From the NCBI GenBank assembly GCA_016210545.1, contig JACQTY010000187.1, positions 1 through 37,055 of the forward strand: a DNA stretch of 37,055 nt. Direction: 5' to 3'. The notes beneath the pieces are model-generated. The model was not told the origin of the DNA, did not search any database, and worked only from the letters and a program-made list of their open reading frames with translations. This document shows, piece after piece, positions 8,758-16,496 of this stretch; positions within the stretch are counted from its first letter, which is position 1; every line of letters starts with the position of its first letter. The DNA is from Chloroflexota bacterium (GTDB lineage Bacteria; Chloroflexota; Dehalococcoidia; JACVQG01). The position numbers and the translations under genes were made by a program.

Positions 8758-8825
8758 CAAGGGCGGGTCTCAGACCCGCCCTTGCGGCTATTTGGCAGCC
8801 CGCAGGGGCAATTCACGAATTGCCC
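8758..8825. repeat. Two variable-core palindromic repeats
   Basis: These are a perfect 12-bp stem with a three-base loop at 8758-8784 and a nine-base-arm palindrome GGGCAATTC-AC-GAATTGCCC at 8806-8825. Both belong to the GGGC...GCCC palindrome family seen at 10244, 16497, 18970, 19071, 25862 and 25910. Confidence 0.6.
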
Positions 8826-8871
8826 AGGCGAATGGGAGGCGAAACAGGAGCTTTTCTCACCGAGCATAATG

Positions 8872-8880
8872 TGCTATAAT
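8872..8880 (+). promoter_or_regulatory. Extended -10 promoter for the binding-protein gene
   Basis: TGC-TATAAT is a perfect -10 hexamer with the TG extension. No good -35 box is visible at the usual distance. It leaves a leader of about 155 bases before the start at 9043. Confidence 0.5.
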
Positions 8881-9042
8881 CGGCCAACTGTTCCTCCTCT
8901 TTCCTGGCAGGTAAAGCGCTTCGCGCTTTTGGGATATGATCGGCCCGCGATGGGACTCAGATAAGCGCCCGTGTGTCGCCGGCGGCCTCGGCCCGTGGGA
9001 CGGTTGGACGGGCGAGCATATAGAGCAGAGAAGGAGTACCCC

Positions 9043-10182
9043 ATGAACAGGTTGGCGTTTCTGATGTCGGTTGTCTTTGGTCTGGCGTTGCTTGTTTCGG
9101 CCTGTGCCCCTAAGCCCGTCCCGGCGCCCTCTCCGTCCCCGGCCACCCCGCCTCCGACCCCCAGACCCCAGGCAACCGCAGCGCCGGCGAGTTCGGAATG
9201 GGACAAGATTGTGGAAGCCGCGCGCAAAGAAGGGAAGGTGACCATGTACACCTTCTCCCTGACCGGCGATATAGGCCAGGCGGTGGCAGCCGCTTTCGAG
9301 TCCCGCTACGGTGTGAAGGTGGAATTCATCACGGGGGTGGGGGCGACGCTCATAGAACGTATCAAGACGGAGCAAGCGGGCAAGCGGTTTATCGCTGACA
9401 CACTGGATACATCCACTACCCTGATGGCTATTGCTCTGAGGGACGGGATAACGGAACCTGCCGGTAACCTGCCCACTCTTGCACAGAAGGACGTCTGGTT
9501 GGCCCATCCCCGGCTCGATGACCAGGGACATCTCATCGCCTTCGATACCCTGTACCAGATCCCCTACGTGAATACTACCCTTGTCAAGGCAGGCGACGAA
9601 CCCAAGTCATACCGGGAGCTTCTTGAGCCTAAGTGGAAAGGCAAGATGGTCACCTCCGATCCCAATACCATCCCGTACCTGCCGCGTTTGTACGCAGTGA
9701 TGGTGTCACGGAAGCTGCTGGACGACGACTTCTTCAAAGGGATCGCCAAACAGGACCCGAAGATGGCCCCCACGGTCCGGGATGACGCCAACATGTTGAT
9801 CCGGGGCGAAGCCGCCCTATCGGTCACCGCCGGGACAACTATTCTGAACCCCTTTGTCGCTCAGGGGGTTCCCGTCAAGCCTATCGATGTGAAGGAAGGG
9901 GCTGTGTTAGCCATGAGTCCCAGCATAGCTCTGGTCAAGAATGCGCCCCACCCCAACGCGGCCCGCCTCATGATGGACTGGCTGGTCACGGCCGAGGGGC
10001 AGACTGCCTACCAGAAGGCTCGAAGCAACCTTTCCGTCAGGACCGATGTGCCAGACTTCACCCCGGCCGCAGGCAGGATAAAGCCCAGTAAGATCGTGGT
10101 GAGTACCATTGCCGACGAGTTGGAGGCGGCGCGCCTGCAGAGGGAGAAGGTGGTAACCAAGCTCATGGGGCTATTACAATAG
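9043..10182 (+). CDS. ABC transporter substrate-binding lipoprotein, iron(III) FbpA/FutA type
   Basis: This is a 379-residue protein. The start at 9043 is chosen for AAGGAG upstream and an N-terminal signal; a longer frame from 8971 reads through the ribosome site. The lipobox LLVSAC gives a lipid-anchored binding protein. A Pro/Thr linker precedes the fold: WDKIVEAARKEGKVTMYTFS, RYGVKVEFITGVG, EPKWKGKMVTSDPN and HPNAARLMMDWLVTAEGQ are typical of family-1 extracellular solute-binding proteins of the iron type. It stands alone, with no permease or ATPase beside it. A paralogue at 22860 has its own permease, so this one may use that permease or bind another ligand. The substrate cannot be read from sequence. 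Confidence 0.88.
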   Translation: MNRLAFLMSVVFGLALLVSACAPKPVPAPSPSPATPPPTPRPQATAAPASSEWDKIVEAARKEGKVTMYTFSLTGDIGQAVAAAFESRYGVKVEFITGVGATLIERIKTEQAGKRFIADTLDTSTTLMAIALRDGITEPAGNLPTLAQKDVWLAHPRLDDQGHLIAFDTLYQIPYVNTTLVKAGDEPKSYRELLEPKWKGKMVTSDPNTIPYLPRLYAVMVSRKLLDDDFFKGIAKQDPKMAPTVRDDANMLIRGEAALSVTAGTTILNPFVAQGVPVKPIDVKEGAVLAMSPSIALVKNAPHPNAARLMMDWLVTAEGQTAYQKARSNLSVRTDVPDFTPAAGRIKPSKIVVSTIADELEAARLQREKVVTKLMGLLQ

Positions 10183-10243
10183 GCAGAATCCCAAAACTCG
10201 GTGGCTTGGGCTTCGTTTCACCGCGGTAACGTCTTGCATACGC

Positions 10244-10271
10244 GTAGGGGCGTAGCACGCTACGCCCCTAC
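10244..10271. terminator. Palindrome between convergent genes, likely bidirectional terminator
   Basis: GTAGGGGCGTAGC and GCTACGCCCCTAC form 13-base arms separated by two bases. It sits between the convergent binding-protein and amidohydrolase genes and belongs to the GTAGGGGC palindrome family. No T-run is present on either side. Confidence 0.5.
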
Positions 10272-10297
10272 CGTTATGACTTCCCTTTTCCCGGTTC

Positions 10298-11284
10298 TTA
10301 CGCCTTCTTCTTTATCTTGAACAGCTTCGCCGCGTTGCCCCCCAGGATCTTGTCCTTGTCCTTCTTCGAGACCGAAAGCCCCTCCACCAGCCCGCGATTG
10401 ACGCCCATAGAGTCCATCGCGGCCGACGGGAAGTCGGTGCCGAAGACCAGGTTATCCGCCCCTATGGTGGCCGCGGCGCAGTCCAGGTGCGGCTGCTTCC
10501 ACCCCGACGGAGCCGTATCGAAGTAAAGCTGTCCCACGTACTTCCTCGGGTCGTCGGTGGTGTTCCACAGGGGGTGCGCGGGCGCCAGGAAGCGGTCGGA
10601 GAGCACGAACCAGGTGCCGCCGATGTGCCCGTTGATGAACTTCAGAGTGGGAAAGTCCTTGAGGATTCCACTTCCGATGAGCCTGATCACAGCCAGCGTG
10701 TGGTCTATGGCGCGGCCGAAAAGCCGAACGAACTTGGCGGTCACCTTGTCCTGGGTTAGGAACTCGTGTCCCGCCATAGCCGGAGCGGCGTGGATGAAGA
10801 TAGGTATGTCGAGCTCCGCGGCCTTCTTGTACAGCGGCCGGTAGGCGTCGTCGCCGGGGTACTTGCCCTGGCAGTGAGTGGTGATGCAGGCTCCGCGCAA
10901 CCCCAGCTTCTTGACCGCCCGCTCCAATTCCTCCGGGGCGCCCTCTTCAAAGGGGGGGACGTGGGCCATGCCGATGAAGCGTTTGGAGTATTTAGCCTGC
11001 ATCTCGGCCATCTGGTCGTTGATGAAGGGGGCTGTCTTCATAGTGGTCCAGTCCTGCCACACGGCGACGGAGAAAACCCCCATGTCCACGCCGGCAGCGT
11101 CCATATCCCGCAACTGCGCTTCCATGTTGCAATGTTCCGGGTTGCGGGTACACACCTGGAAGCCGTCCCTGTAGATGTTGGCCACGCCTTTTTGCCACAC
11201 TACCTTTTCATTGGGGCGCAGGTATTTTTCCACGTTATCCACGAACTCCCGGGGTACCCAGTGGTGGTGGACATCTATGATCAC
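10298..11284 (-). CDS. Amidohydrolase-2 family metal-dependent hydrolase/decarboxylase
   Basis: This is a 328-residue TIM-barrel protein of the ACMSD/amidohydrolase-related family. Near the start, IIDVHHHWVP supplies two metal-binding His. FIHAAPAMAGHEF, FINGHIGGTW and FGTDFPSA supply the later His and Asp ligands in the usual order. Members hydrolyse or decarboxylate small aromatic or cyclic acids; the substrate here is unknown. GTG at 11284 is taken as start because AGAAAGGA lies just upstream and family members begin right at IIDxHxH. A start at 11320 would place that ribosome site inside the gene. A minus-strand promoter (TTGACA, TTCAAT) lies about 50-75 bases upstream. Confidence 0.88.
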   Translation of the reverse strand: MIIDVHHHWVPREFVDNVEKYLRPNEKVVWQKGVANIYRDGFQVCTRNPEHCNMEAQLRDMDAAGVDMGVFSVAVWQDWTTMKTAPFINDQMAEMQAKYSKRFIGMAHVPPFEEGAPEELERAVKKLGLRGACITTHCQGKYPGDDAYRPLYKKAAELDIPIFIHAAPAMAGHEFLTQDKVTAKFVRLFGRAIDHTLAVIRLIGSGILKDFPTLKFINGHIGGTWFVLSDRFLAPAHPLWNTTDDPRKYVGQLYFDTAPSGWKQPHLDCAAATIGADNLVFGTDFPSAAMDSMGVNRGLVEGLSVSKKDKDKILGGNAAKLFKIKKKA

Positions 11285-11331
11285 AATGGCGTCCTTTCTC
11301 CCCGAAGCATCGAGGCGCACAGATTGGGTAT

Positions 11332-11360
11332 ATTGAACAACTTTCGGCGGGTTTTGTCAA
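11332..11360 (-). promoter_or_regulatory. Promoter of the amidohydrolase gene
   Basis: On the minus strand TTGACA (11360-11355) and TTCAAT (11337-11332) are separated by 17 bases. The predicted RNA would start near 11325, downstream of the alternative ATG region and just before the GTG start at 11284. Confidence 0.55.
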
Positions 11361-11568
11361 CAGCGCCGCCGCGACAGCGTTGTCGGATTCCGGACAAGCC
11401 ATTGACACCCGTAGGACAGACCTCAGTGTATTGGGCCTGCCATCGTTGGGCCAGAGCCGAGCCAAACGCCGAATGTGGCGCCGATCGGGTGGAAAGACGT
11501 TCGGTTTCGGGAGATTCAACAGGTGGTGGATTGTGACCAAGAAAAGTACGTATTGGCCGACACACCTA

Positions 11569-11596
11569 TTGACAATTGGCGCCCCCTGAGTATAAT
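11569..11596 (+). promoter_or_regulatory. Promoter of the blaI-like/M56 operon
   Basis: TTGACA at 11569-11574 and TATAAT at 11591-11596 have a 16-base spacer. This is one of the best promoter matches in the window. The transcript should start near 11603, directly at the dyad operator. Confidence 0.8.
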
Positions 11597-11606
11597 GGCA
11601 GTGACA

Positions 11607-11621
11607 ACTACGCGATGTAGT
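11607..11621. promoter_or_regulatory. BlaI-type dyad operator 1
   Basis: ACTAC (11607-11611), five bases, GTAGT (11617-11621), located at about +4 to +18 of the operon transcript. BlaI/MecI operators are dyads built from ACTAC/GTAGT-like half-sites. The position predicts autorepression. The same arms and spacing recur at 13126-13140. Confidence 0.65.
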
Positions 11622-11672
11622 AAGCATCGCGCTCAGGTGTCGCCAGGCAGGGTGAGGCAAGGGGTGCGACGG

Positions 11673-12098
11673 ATGGAAAGTTTCAAGTTCCGCTTCAACC
11701 CGGGGGGACACGGCCTCGGGAAGGTGCTGGGGCGGCGCGAAGCGGAGATCATGGACATAGTCTGGGAATCGGGGTCTGTCACCGTAGCCCAGGTCTGCGA
11801 CCACTTGCGGGGCACGGACAAATTGGCCTACACCACAATCATGACCATCATGGCGCGCCTGGAGAAGAAGGGGTTGCTGAGGAGGACCACCGACGGGAAA
11901 GCTCATGTGTACCGGGCGGCGTTTACCAAAGAGGAATTCGGCGCCTCTATTGTAAGCGGGCTGCTGGGTGGGATCCTTGCCGACTTTACCCGTCCAGCTC
12001 TCTCCTATTTCATCAAGAACCTTTCTGCCGAGGACAGAAAAGCCCTTGATGAACTCGATAGACTGATCCGGGAGAGGAAAGCCATTCGCGAGGAATAG
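11673..12098 (+). CDS. BlaI/MecI-family transcriptional repressor
   Basis: This is a 141-residue winged-helix repressor. The signature LGRREAEIMDIVWESGSVTVAQVCDHL is followed by LAYTTIMTIMARLEKKGLLRR (recognition helix and wing) and GKAHVYRAAFTKEEF. Family members bind dyad operators as dimers and are inactivated by proteolysis triggered by a partner M56 membrane protease, which is encoded one base downstream. The start at 11673 follows AAGGGGTG; a longer frame from 11475 runs through the promoter and is rejected. The target is probably not a beta-lactamase here, because no such gene is nearby. A second operator copy points to the cytochrome gene at 13525. Confidence 0.92.
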   Translation: MESFKFRFNPGGHGLGKVLGRREAEIMDIVWESGSVTVAQVCDHLRGTDKLAYTTIMTIMARLEKKGLLRRTTDGKAHVYRAAFTKEEFGASIVSGLLGGILADFTRPALSYFIKNLSAEDRKALDELDRLIRERKAIREE

Positions 12099-12099
12099 G

Positions 12100-13080
12100 A
12101 TGTTCGAAGCCAACCTGCTGCGTTCCCTGAACATATATGTTGTCGAGAACATCAGCCACACGCTCTTGTCTGCAGTCGTTGTGGCGATAGTCCTCGCCGT
12201 GTTCAGAGTGAAACGGCCCTCGTCGAGGCTGAGACTGCTTCTTTTGCCCGTAGTTGTGCCGTTCCTTGCCGCCCCGTTTTACTACGTCCTGTACCCCGAG
12301 CGGTCACGCCTGGCGCTGCTGCCCGTGGACGCTTGGTTAAACGTGGACGCGCTTATCGGCGGTTATGGCCACTTGCCTTTGCTGTCCCATGTCCTTATCG
12401 CAATTGTCCTGGGTATTGCCTCTTTTCTCCTCATCAAAGGGCTGATCAGCCTGGTCGCGATGTTCTGCCTTCCCAGGCAGTATCGCCGGCTTTCGATACG
12501 CCAGGGCTCGCGGTTTCACCGCGCCCTCACGTCCGTTCTGGGGCGGTCAGGGGTGAAGTGGCCCACGGTTCTCGTGAGCCCGGAGCGTACCATCCAGTGC
12601 TGCACGTTCGGCTTCATGCGCCGCTACTTGCTCATCTCACAGGGAGCGCTGGACCGGCTTTCGTCGGCTGAGTTGGAGGCCATGGTGGCCCACGAGGTCG
12701 GCCACCTGCATCGGGGTGATGGCTGGCTGGGTTTCATAGTAGTGAGCCTTAGGAACATGTTGTTCTTCAATCCCGTGGCCTATCTCCTCTGTCAACGCGT
12801 CCTCAAGGAGGCCGAGCTGGCCGCTGACGACCTTGCCGTCGCCTTCGGGCCTGGCCGTCTGGCCTACGCCGAGAGTCTGGTGAGCATCGGCCGCTCCTGC
12901 CAGGAGTTACCCAACAATACGCGCAGCCTCGCCACCTATTTCTTTCGGGACCGAGCTTCGATCAAGGCGCGGGTCCTGCATATCCTGGGGGACAAAGGTA
13001 ATCCGCGGGTCCCCGGGGACAACTGGTTGATTGCCGCTACGTCCGCCGGTCTGGTAGTAGGGCTATTCTTCGTCTGCTAG
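12100..13080 (+). CDS. M56-family (BlaR1/MecR1-like) membrane metalloprotease
   Basis: This is a 326-residue integral membrane protease. Hydrophobic segments lie near residues 20-37, 42-64, 85-115 and at the very C-terminus. The zinc site is HEVGH at 198-202 in MVAHEVGHLHRGD; EAELAADDLAVAF downstream matches the region that supplies the third ligand. BlaR1 has a C-terminal penicillin-binding sensor; this protein ends shortly after its last membrane segment, so it must sense something else or be controlled in another way. It starts one base after the repressor stop, so the two are translationally coupled. It likely cleaves or triggers cleavage of that repressor. Confidence 0.9.
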   Translation: MFEANLLRSLNIYVVENISHTLLSAVVVAIVLAVFRVKRPSSRLRLLLLPVVVPFLAAPFYYVLYPERSRLALLPVDAWLNVDALIGGYGHLPLLSHVLIAIVLGIASFLLIKGLISLVAMFCLPRQYRRLSIRQGSRFHRALTSVLGRSGVKWPTVLVSPERTIQCCTFGFMRRYLLISQGALDRLSSAELEAMVAHEVGHLHRGDGWLGFIVVSLRNMLFFNPVAYLLCQRVLKEAELAADDLAVAFGPGRLAYAESLVSIGRSCQELPNNTRSLATYFFRDRASIKARVLHILGDKGNPRVPGDNWLIAATSAGLVVGLFFVC

Positions 13081-13086
13081 GTGGGT

Positions 13087-13115
13087 GCGTCAATAGCTGA
13101 CGCCTAATATTTTTT
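13087..13115 (+). terminator. Rho-independent terminator of the blaI-like/M56 operon
   Basis: Stem GCGTCA (13087-13092) and TGACGC (13098-13103) with loop ATAGC, followed by a T-run at 13110-13115. It separates the operon from the downstream operator and cytochrome gene. Confidence 0.8.
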
Positions 13116-13524
13116 GGCCCGATGTACTACGCTGAGTAGTTGGCGCACCGGGGTTCAGGCCGGCTTTCAGGTGGGATGGGCTGTACAACAGGCCCGCGCT
13201 GCGGCGACCTATCCAACGCGCCGGAGCGCAACATATGGCCTCAATGGGCTCGCTGCCGGCGAGGGCTAAGCAAAGGGGGGTTAGCGGAGCTGCGGAGGTC
13301 TCGGGTTGGCTTGTCGGTCCGAAAGGAGGGAGCCGTATGTCTTGAGGGAGTCCGATACGCCTCTGGCCGGGGAGTCGCGCGAAGGTGGGAAAGCAGGCGC
13401 CACTGATGTCAGCGGTCCTGGACAACACATATCGGAGGATGGAAGGCCAGGTACGTTTTGCGCCCCCTCGGGGAGGCTGCACTGGTTGAGAATGAGAACA
13501 TGTTGAAAGGGGGATATTCCTGAC
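13116..13524. other. Long leader region of the cytochrome gene
   Basis: There is no gene in about 400 bases. It begins with the second BlaI-type dyad. The middle (13300-13470) is G-rich and looks able to fold. Fragments such as GGTGGGAA and CGCCACTGA followed by AAGGCCAGG recall pieces of the cobalamin riboswitch, but order and spacing do not fit well. No clear -35/-10 pair was found. Confidence 0.45.
13126..13140. promoter_or_regulatory. BlaI-type dyad operator 2
   Basis: ACTAC (13126-13130), five bases (GCTGA), GTAGT (13136-13140). The arms and spacing are identical to operator 1, whereas the spacer differs. It lies just after the terminator of the repressor/protease operon and upstream of the cytochrome gene, which suggests shared control. 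Confidence 0.6.
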
Positions 13525-14499
13525 ATGTCTTGTAAGATCAGGTTTGGATTGTTTTGGCCCGTGTTTCTTCTGGCCCTGTTGGTAGGCGGCCCTTTGTTGG
13601 CGGCTTGCGCCGGACCCGCTGGGGCCCCTGGCCCGGCAGGGTCTGCCGGACCACAGGGGGCGGCCGGGCCGGCGGGGTCCCCTGGGCCGGCGGGCGCCAG
13701 AGGTCCGGAAGGCGCCCCAGGAAAGGCGGGGCCGGCTGGTCCGACCGGTTCAACGGGACCCGCGGGCAAAGCCCTTACAGAGCCGGAACTTATGGCCCTG
13801 ATAGAGAAGGCTCTGGTGGGGCCTGCGCCGACGGTGGACAATGTGGCCCACGGGGGCCGGCTTTACGACAAGTGGTGGACGGAGGCTGGAGCAGCCGAGC
13901 CTAAGGGCGACATGCCCATGTGGGCGTTGCAGAAGACCAATACTCGGAAGGGGCTGGATACCTGGCGCTGCAAGGAGTGCCACGGCTGGGACTACAAGGG
14001 CAAGGGTGGGGCCTATGGTAAGGGGTCTCATTTTACCGGTTTCCCCGGCGTTTTGGAGGCTGCTGCCACCCGCTCGCGGGCCGAGCTGGTGCAGATATTG
14101 AAGGGCGGCGCCGATTTCCGCCACGACTTCTCCAAAGCGATCGATGAGGAGCACCTGGGGCACATGGCGGATTTCCTGAAGCGGGGCCTGGTCAATCTAT
14201 CTCCCTATATAGACTATGCTGCCAACAAGCCGATAAGCGCTAATGTGGAGCACGGCAAGGTAAAATATGTGGCCACTTGCGTCCCATGCCACGGCGACGA
14301 TGGCAAGAAGATAAACTTCGGGTCACCCACCGAGCCAGAGTACGTGGGATCAGTGGCTGCAGAGAATTCCTGGGAATTCCTGCACAAGGTAAGGGCAGGG
14401 CAGCCTGCAGCCGCGATGCCGTCGGGCATGGTTAATGGCTGGAGTATCCAGGACATGGTGGATGTGCTGGGATATGCCCGAACTTTGCCTGAGAAGTAG
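13525..14499 (+). CDS. Diheme c-type cytochrome lipoprotein with collagen-like stalk
   Basis: This is a 324-residue exported protein. The signal ends in lipobox LAAC (Cys28). Residues 30-82 are 17 uninterrupted Gly-X-Y triplets ([16 protein letters not shown] and onward), a collagen-like segment. After a short helix come two heme-c sites, CKECH (149-153) and CVPCH (252-256). Each lies in a cytochrome-c-like domain; the second has AAMPSGM and ends [13 protein letters not shown], as in small class-I cytochromes. It is probably an electron carrier held away from the membrane by a triple-helical stalk, which would make it trimeric (inference). AAAGGGGG lies about 12 bases before the ATG. A BlaI-type operator lies upstream and a strong terminator follows. 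Confidence 0.88.
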   Translation: MSCKIRFGLFWPVFLLALLVGGPLLAACAGPAGAPGPAGSAGPQGAAGPAGSPGPAGARGPEGAPGKAGPAGPTGSTGPAGKALTEPELMALIEKALVGPAPTVDNVAHGGRLYDKWWTEAGAAEPKGDMPMWALQKTNTRKGLDTWRCKECHGWDYKGKGGAYGKGSHFTGFPGVLEAAATRSRAELVQILKGGADFRHDFSKAIDEEHLGHMADFLKRGLVNLSPYIDYAANKPISANVEHGKVKYVATCVPCHGDDGKKINFGSPTEPEYVGSVAAENSWEFLHKVRAGQPAAAMPSGMVNGWSIQDMVDVLGYARTLPEK

Positions 14500-14525
14500 C
14501 TAGCCAACTGAGGCCCGGATGTAGC

Positions 14526-14557
14526 GGCGGCCCGGTTCACCCGGGCCGCCTTGTTTG
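14526..14557 (+). terminator. Rho-independent terminator after the cytochrome gene
   Basis: GGCGGCCCGG (14526-14535) pairs with CCGGGCCGCC (14541-14550) around loop TTCAC, followed by TTGTTTG. Confidence 0.8.
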
Positions 14558-14666
14558 TGGAACGTTTTGTCAGGGGGAATGCGTAGAGGTATTTGCGCTG
14601 CCGGATACCCGTCGGCTGGCTTGGTCGTCGTGTTTCTGAATTGCTATCCAATACCAACACCAACAC

Positions 14667-14695
14667 TTTACAACTTTACCTGAACGTGCTAAATT
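14667..14695 (+). promoter_or_regulatory. Possible promoter of the PIN-TRAM/isoprenoid operon
   Basis: TTTACA (14667-14672) and TAAATT (14690-14695) with a 17-base spacer, about 45 bases before the first start codon. Matches are only moderate. Confidence 0.35.
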
Positions 14696-14740
14696 AAGCC
14701 GAATCCTCCGATACCAAAACGCTATTTTAAGGATAGAATT

Positions 14741-15793
14741 ATGAGCCCGGACATGGCGGCGCGCGTCATTGGCATGGTGGTGCTGGGTCTGGTGGCTGTG
14801 GCATTCGGATTGGCTTGGGGGGAGAACTGGGCTATATACTTCGGGTTGGGCGGCGGCGCTCTAGGTTTTCTGATTTCCCCATATTTGAGTACCAAGCTGC
14901 TAAGAGGCCTGCGCACCGGCATTACACAGATCCCAAGTCAGAGTCTCATCGCGGGGATGCTCGGCGTTATGGTGGCCCTGGTTATTGCGGCCTTGCTGAC
15001 GCTCCCTCTGTCCTTCTTGCCTGGCATTTGGGGAAGACTCCTGCCGGTGGTGGTTACCATCATCCTCGTATATTTGGGCATCACGTTGATGCAGGTGAGG
15101 GGCGGCGAGCTGCTGCAACTATTCGGGTTTTCCCCCGCGGCTATCAGCCGCCGCGCCCGGGGCAAAAGCGGCTCGCCGATCCTGGTGGACACCAGCGCCA
15201 TCATAGACGGGCGCATTGCCGATATGACTCGCACCGGGTTCATCCCCGGCCAGCTTGTCATCCCCCGCTTTGTTCTGCAAGAGCTCCAGAACGTGGCTGA
15301 CTCCAGCGACCCGGTGAGGAGGCGTCGCGGGCGGCGGGGACTGGACATGCTGAACAAGATTCAGAAGGAATCGGAACTGCCTATCCTCATCTCTGAGGCC
15401 GATTTCGAAAATATCGATGCCGTAGATGCCAAGCTTGTGCGTCTGGCGCGAACGTGGCAGTGTCCCATACTGACCACTGATTTTAACCTCAACCGGGTTG
15501 CCGAGCTTGAGGGCGTGCAGGTGTTGAACCTTAACGACCTGGCTACGGCTCTCAAACCCGTGGTGCTGCCCGGCGAGGAAATGGAGATCCGCATTATCCA
15601 GGAGGGCAAGGAGTTCGGCCAGGGCGTTGGTTTCCTCGACGACGGGACCATGGTGGTGGTGGAGGGGGGTAGGAAATTCCTCAACACCCGCGTAGATGTG
15701 CTTGTGACGCGTGTCTTGCAGACCGCAGTGGGCCGGATGATCTTTGCTCAGCTCAAGGATGGGACGGGGCGTGACCGGGGTGACAGAGACTAG
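14741..15793 (+). CDS. Membrane PIN-TRAM domain protein (YacL-like)
   Basis: This is a 350-residue protein. Three to four membrane helices occupy about residues 5-120. A PIN nuclease domain follows (ILVDTSAIIDGRIADM at about 147; acidic residues recur at LTTDFNLNRVAELEGV), then a C-terminal TRAM RNA-binding domain (EGKEFGQGVGFLDDGTMVVVEGG). This is the YacL arrangement, often found directly before ispD as here. It probably acts as a membrane-tethered endoribonuclease, but substrates of this group are poorly known. AAGGAT sits six bases before the ATG. Its 3' end overlaps the start of ispD. Confidence 0.9.
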   Translation: MSPDMAARVIGMVVLGLVAVAFGLAWGENWAIYFGLGGGALGFLISPYLSTKLLRGLRTGITQIPSQSLIAGMLGVMVALVIAALLTLPLSFLPGIWGRLLPVVVTIILVYLGITLMQVRGGELLQLFGFSPAAISRRARGKSGSPILVDTSAIIDGRIADMTRTGFIPGQLVIPRFVLQELQNVADSSDPVRRRRGRRGLDMLNKIQKESELPILISEADFENIDAVDAKLVRLARTWQCPILTTDFNLNRVAELEGVQVLNLNDLATALKPVVLPGEEMEIRIIQEGKEFGQGVGFLDDGTMVVVEGGRKFLNTRVDVLVTRVLQTAVGRMIFAQLKDGTGRDRGDRD

Positions 15794-16496
15794 CACCGAC
15801 ACGACGCCTCCTGTCTCTGCCGGGGCGGTAATTGTTGCTGCCGGCGCCAGCCAGCGGATGCAGGGCGTCGATAAGCTTTTCGTTCCTCTAGCCGGCAGAC
15901 CTCTCCTTTTGTGGAGCGTCGAGGCTTTTCAGCTTTGCGAGGCGATCCATTACATTGTACTGGTCGTGCATGAGAACAGCCTGGCAAAGGCCACGGCGAT
16001 GGCAACGGCGCAGGGGTGGAGCAAGATAGTCGAGGTCTGCGCCGGCGGCGCCCGCCGCCAGGACTCGGTATCGCGAGGCATCGGCCGGCTTCCGCCGTGC
16101 GACTGGGTGGTGGTCCATGACGGCGCCCGGCCGTGCGTTACGCCGGGGCTCATCAGCCTGGGGCTTGCTGAAGCGCGGCCCACCGGCTCGGCGATTGCCG
16201 CTGTCCCTGTTACGGATACCATTAAGCTGGTGTCGCCGGATGGCCTGATCAAGCGGACGCTCCCCCGCGATCAACTGTGGGCCATACAGACTCCCCAGGT
16301 GTTTCGAATTGACATAATACGGGCGGCCTACACCGGTGCACTGCAGGATGTCACCGATGATGCCAGCCTTGTGGAAAAGATGGGATATCCGGTGAAGGTG
16401 TTCAGGGGATCTTACGATAACATAAAGGTGACCAGCCCGCCAGACCTGGCCGTTGCCGAATACATACTGGAAAGGCGGCGCCATGCCGGGGGCTAA
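15759..16496 (+). CDS. ispD: 2-C-methyl-D-erythritol 4-phosphate cytidylyltransferase
   Basis: This is the third step of the MEP isoprenoid pathway: it joins MEP with CTP to give CDP-ME. The nucleotide-binding opening is AVIVAAGASQRMQGVDKLFVPLAGRPLL, the family signature is VHDGARPCVT, and AIAAVPVTDTIK and QTPQVFRIDII complete the active site. The start is uncertain: ATG 15759, GTG 15771 or GTG 15780 all overlap the PIN-TRAM gene, and AGGA before 15771 gives a reasonable ribosome site. The core begins only at SAGAVIVAAG, so the choice does not affect function. The stop overlaps the ispF start. Confidence 0.95.
   Translation: MGRGVTGVTETSTDTTPPVSAGAVIVAAGASQRMQGVDKLFVPLAGRPLLLWSVEAFQLCEAIHYIVLVVHENSLAKATAMATAQGWSKIVEVCAGGARRQDSVSRGIGRLPPCDWVVVHDGARPCVTPGLISLGLAEARPTGSAIAAVPVTDTIKLVSPDGLIKRTLPRDQLWAIQTPQVFRIDIIRAAYTGALQDVTDDASLVEKMGYPVKVFRGSYDNIKVTSPPDLAVAEYILERRRHAGG

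Larger units (their letters stand above)
8660..9042. other. Spacer with three hairpins and a promoter
   Basis: No gene was found. It holds a strong hairpin at 8683-8716, a perfect hairpin at 8758-8784 (CAAGGGCGGGTC / GACCCGCCCTTG), a palindrome GGGCAATTC-AC-GAATTGCCC at 8806-8825, and an extended -10 box at 8872-8880 for the downstream gene. Confidence 0.6.
11285..11672. other. Intergenic region with divergent promoters
   Basis: No gene was seen. It contains the amidohydrolase promoter at its left, the blaI-like promoter and operator at its right, and about 180 bases between them (11380-11560) without recognisable features. Confidence 0.55.

Noticed and set aside
11475-11672. Long N-terminal extension of the BlaI-like repressor
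   Set aside because: It runs through a near-consensus promoter and the operator; the start at 11673 has a ribosome site and fits the family.
13300-13470. Cobalamin riboswitch
   Set aside because: Only scattered words match; spacing between the conserved blocks is wrong, so it is kept as a weak possibility and not annotated.
13281-13841. Minus-strand frame rich in Gly, Pro and Ala opposite the cytochrome gene
   Set aside because: It is the antisense shadow of the Gly-X-Y repeat, not an independent gene.
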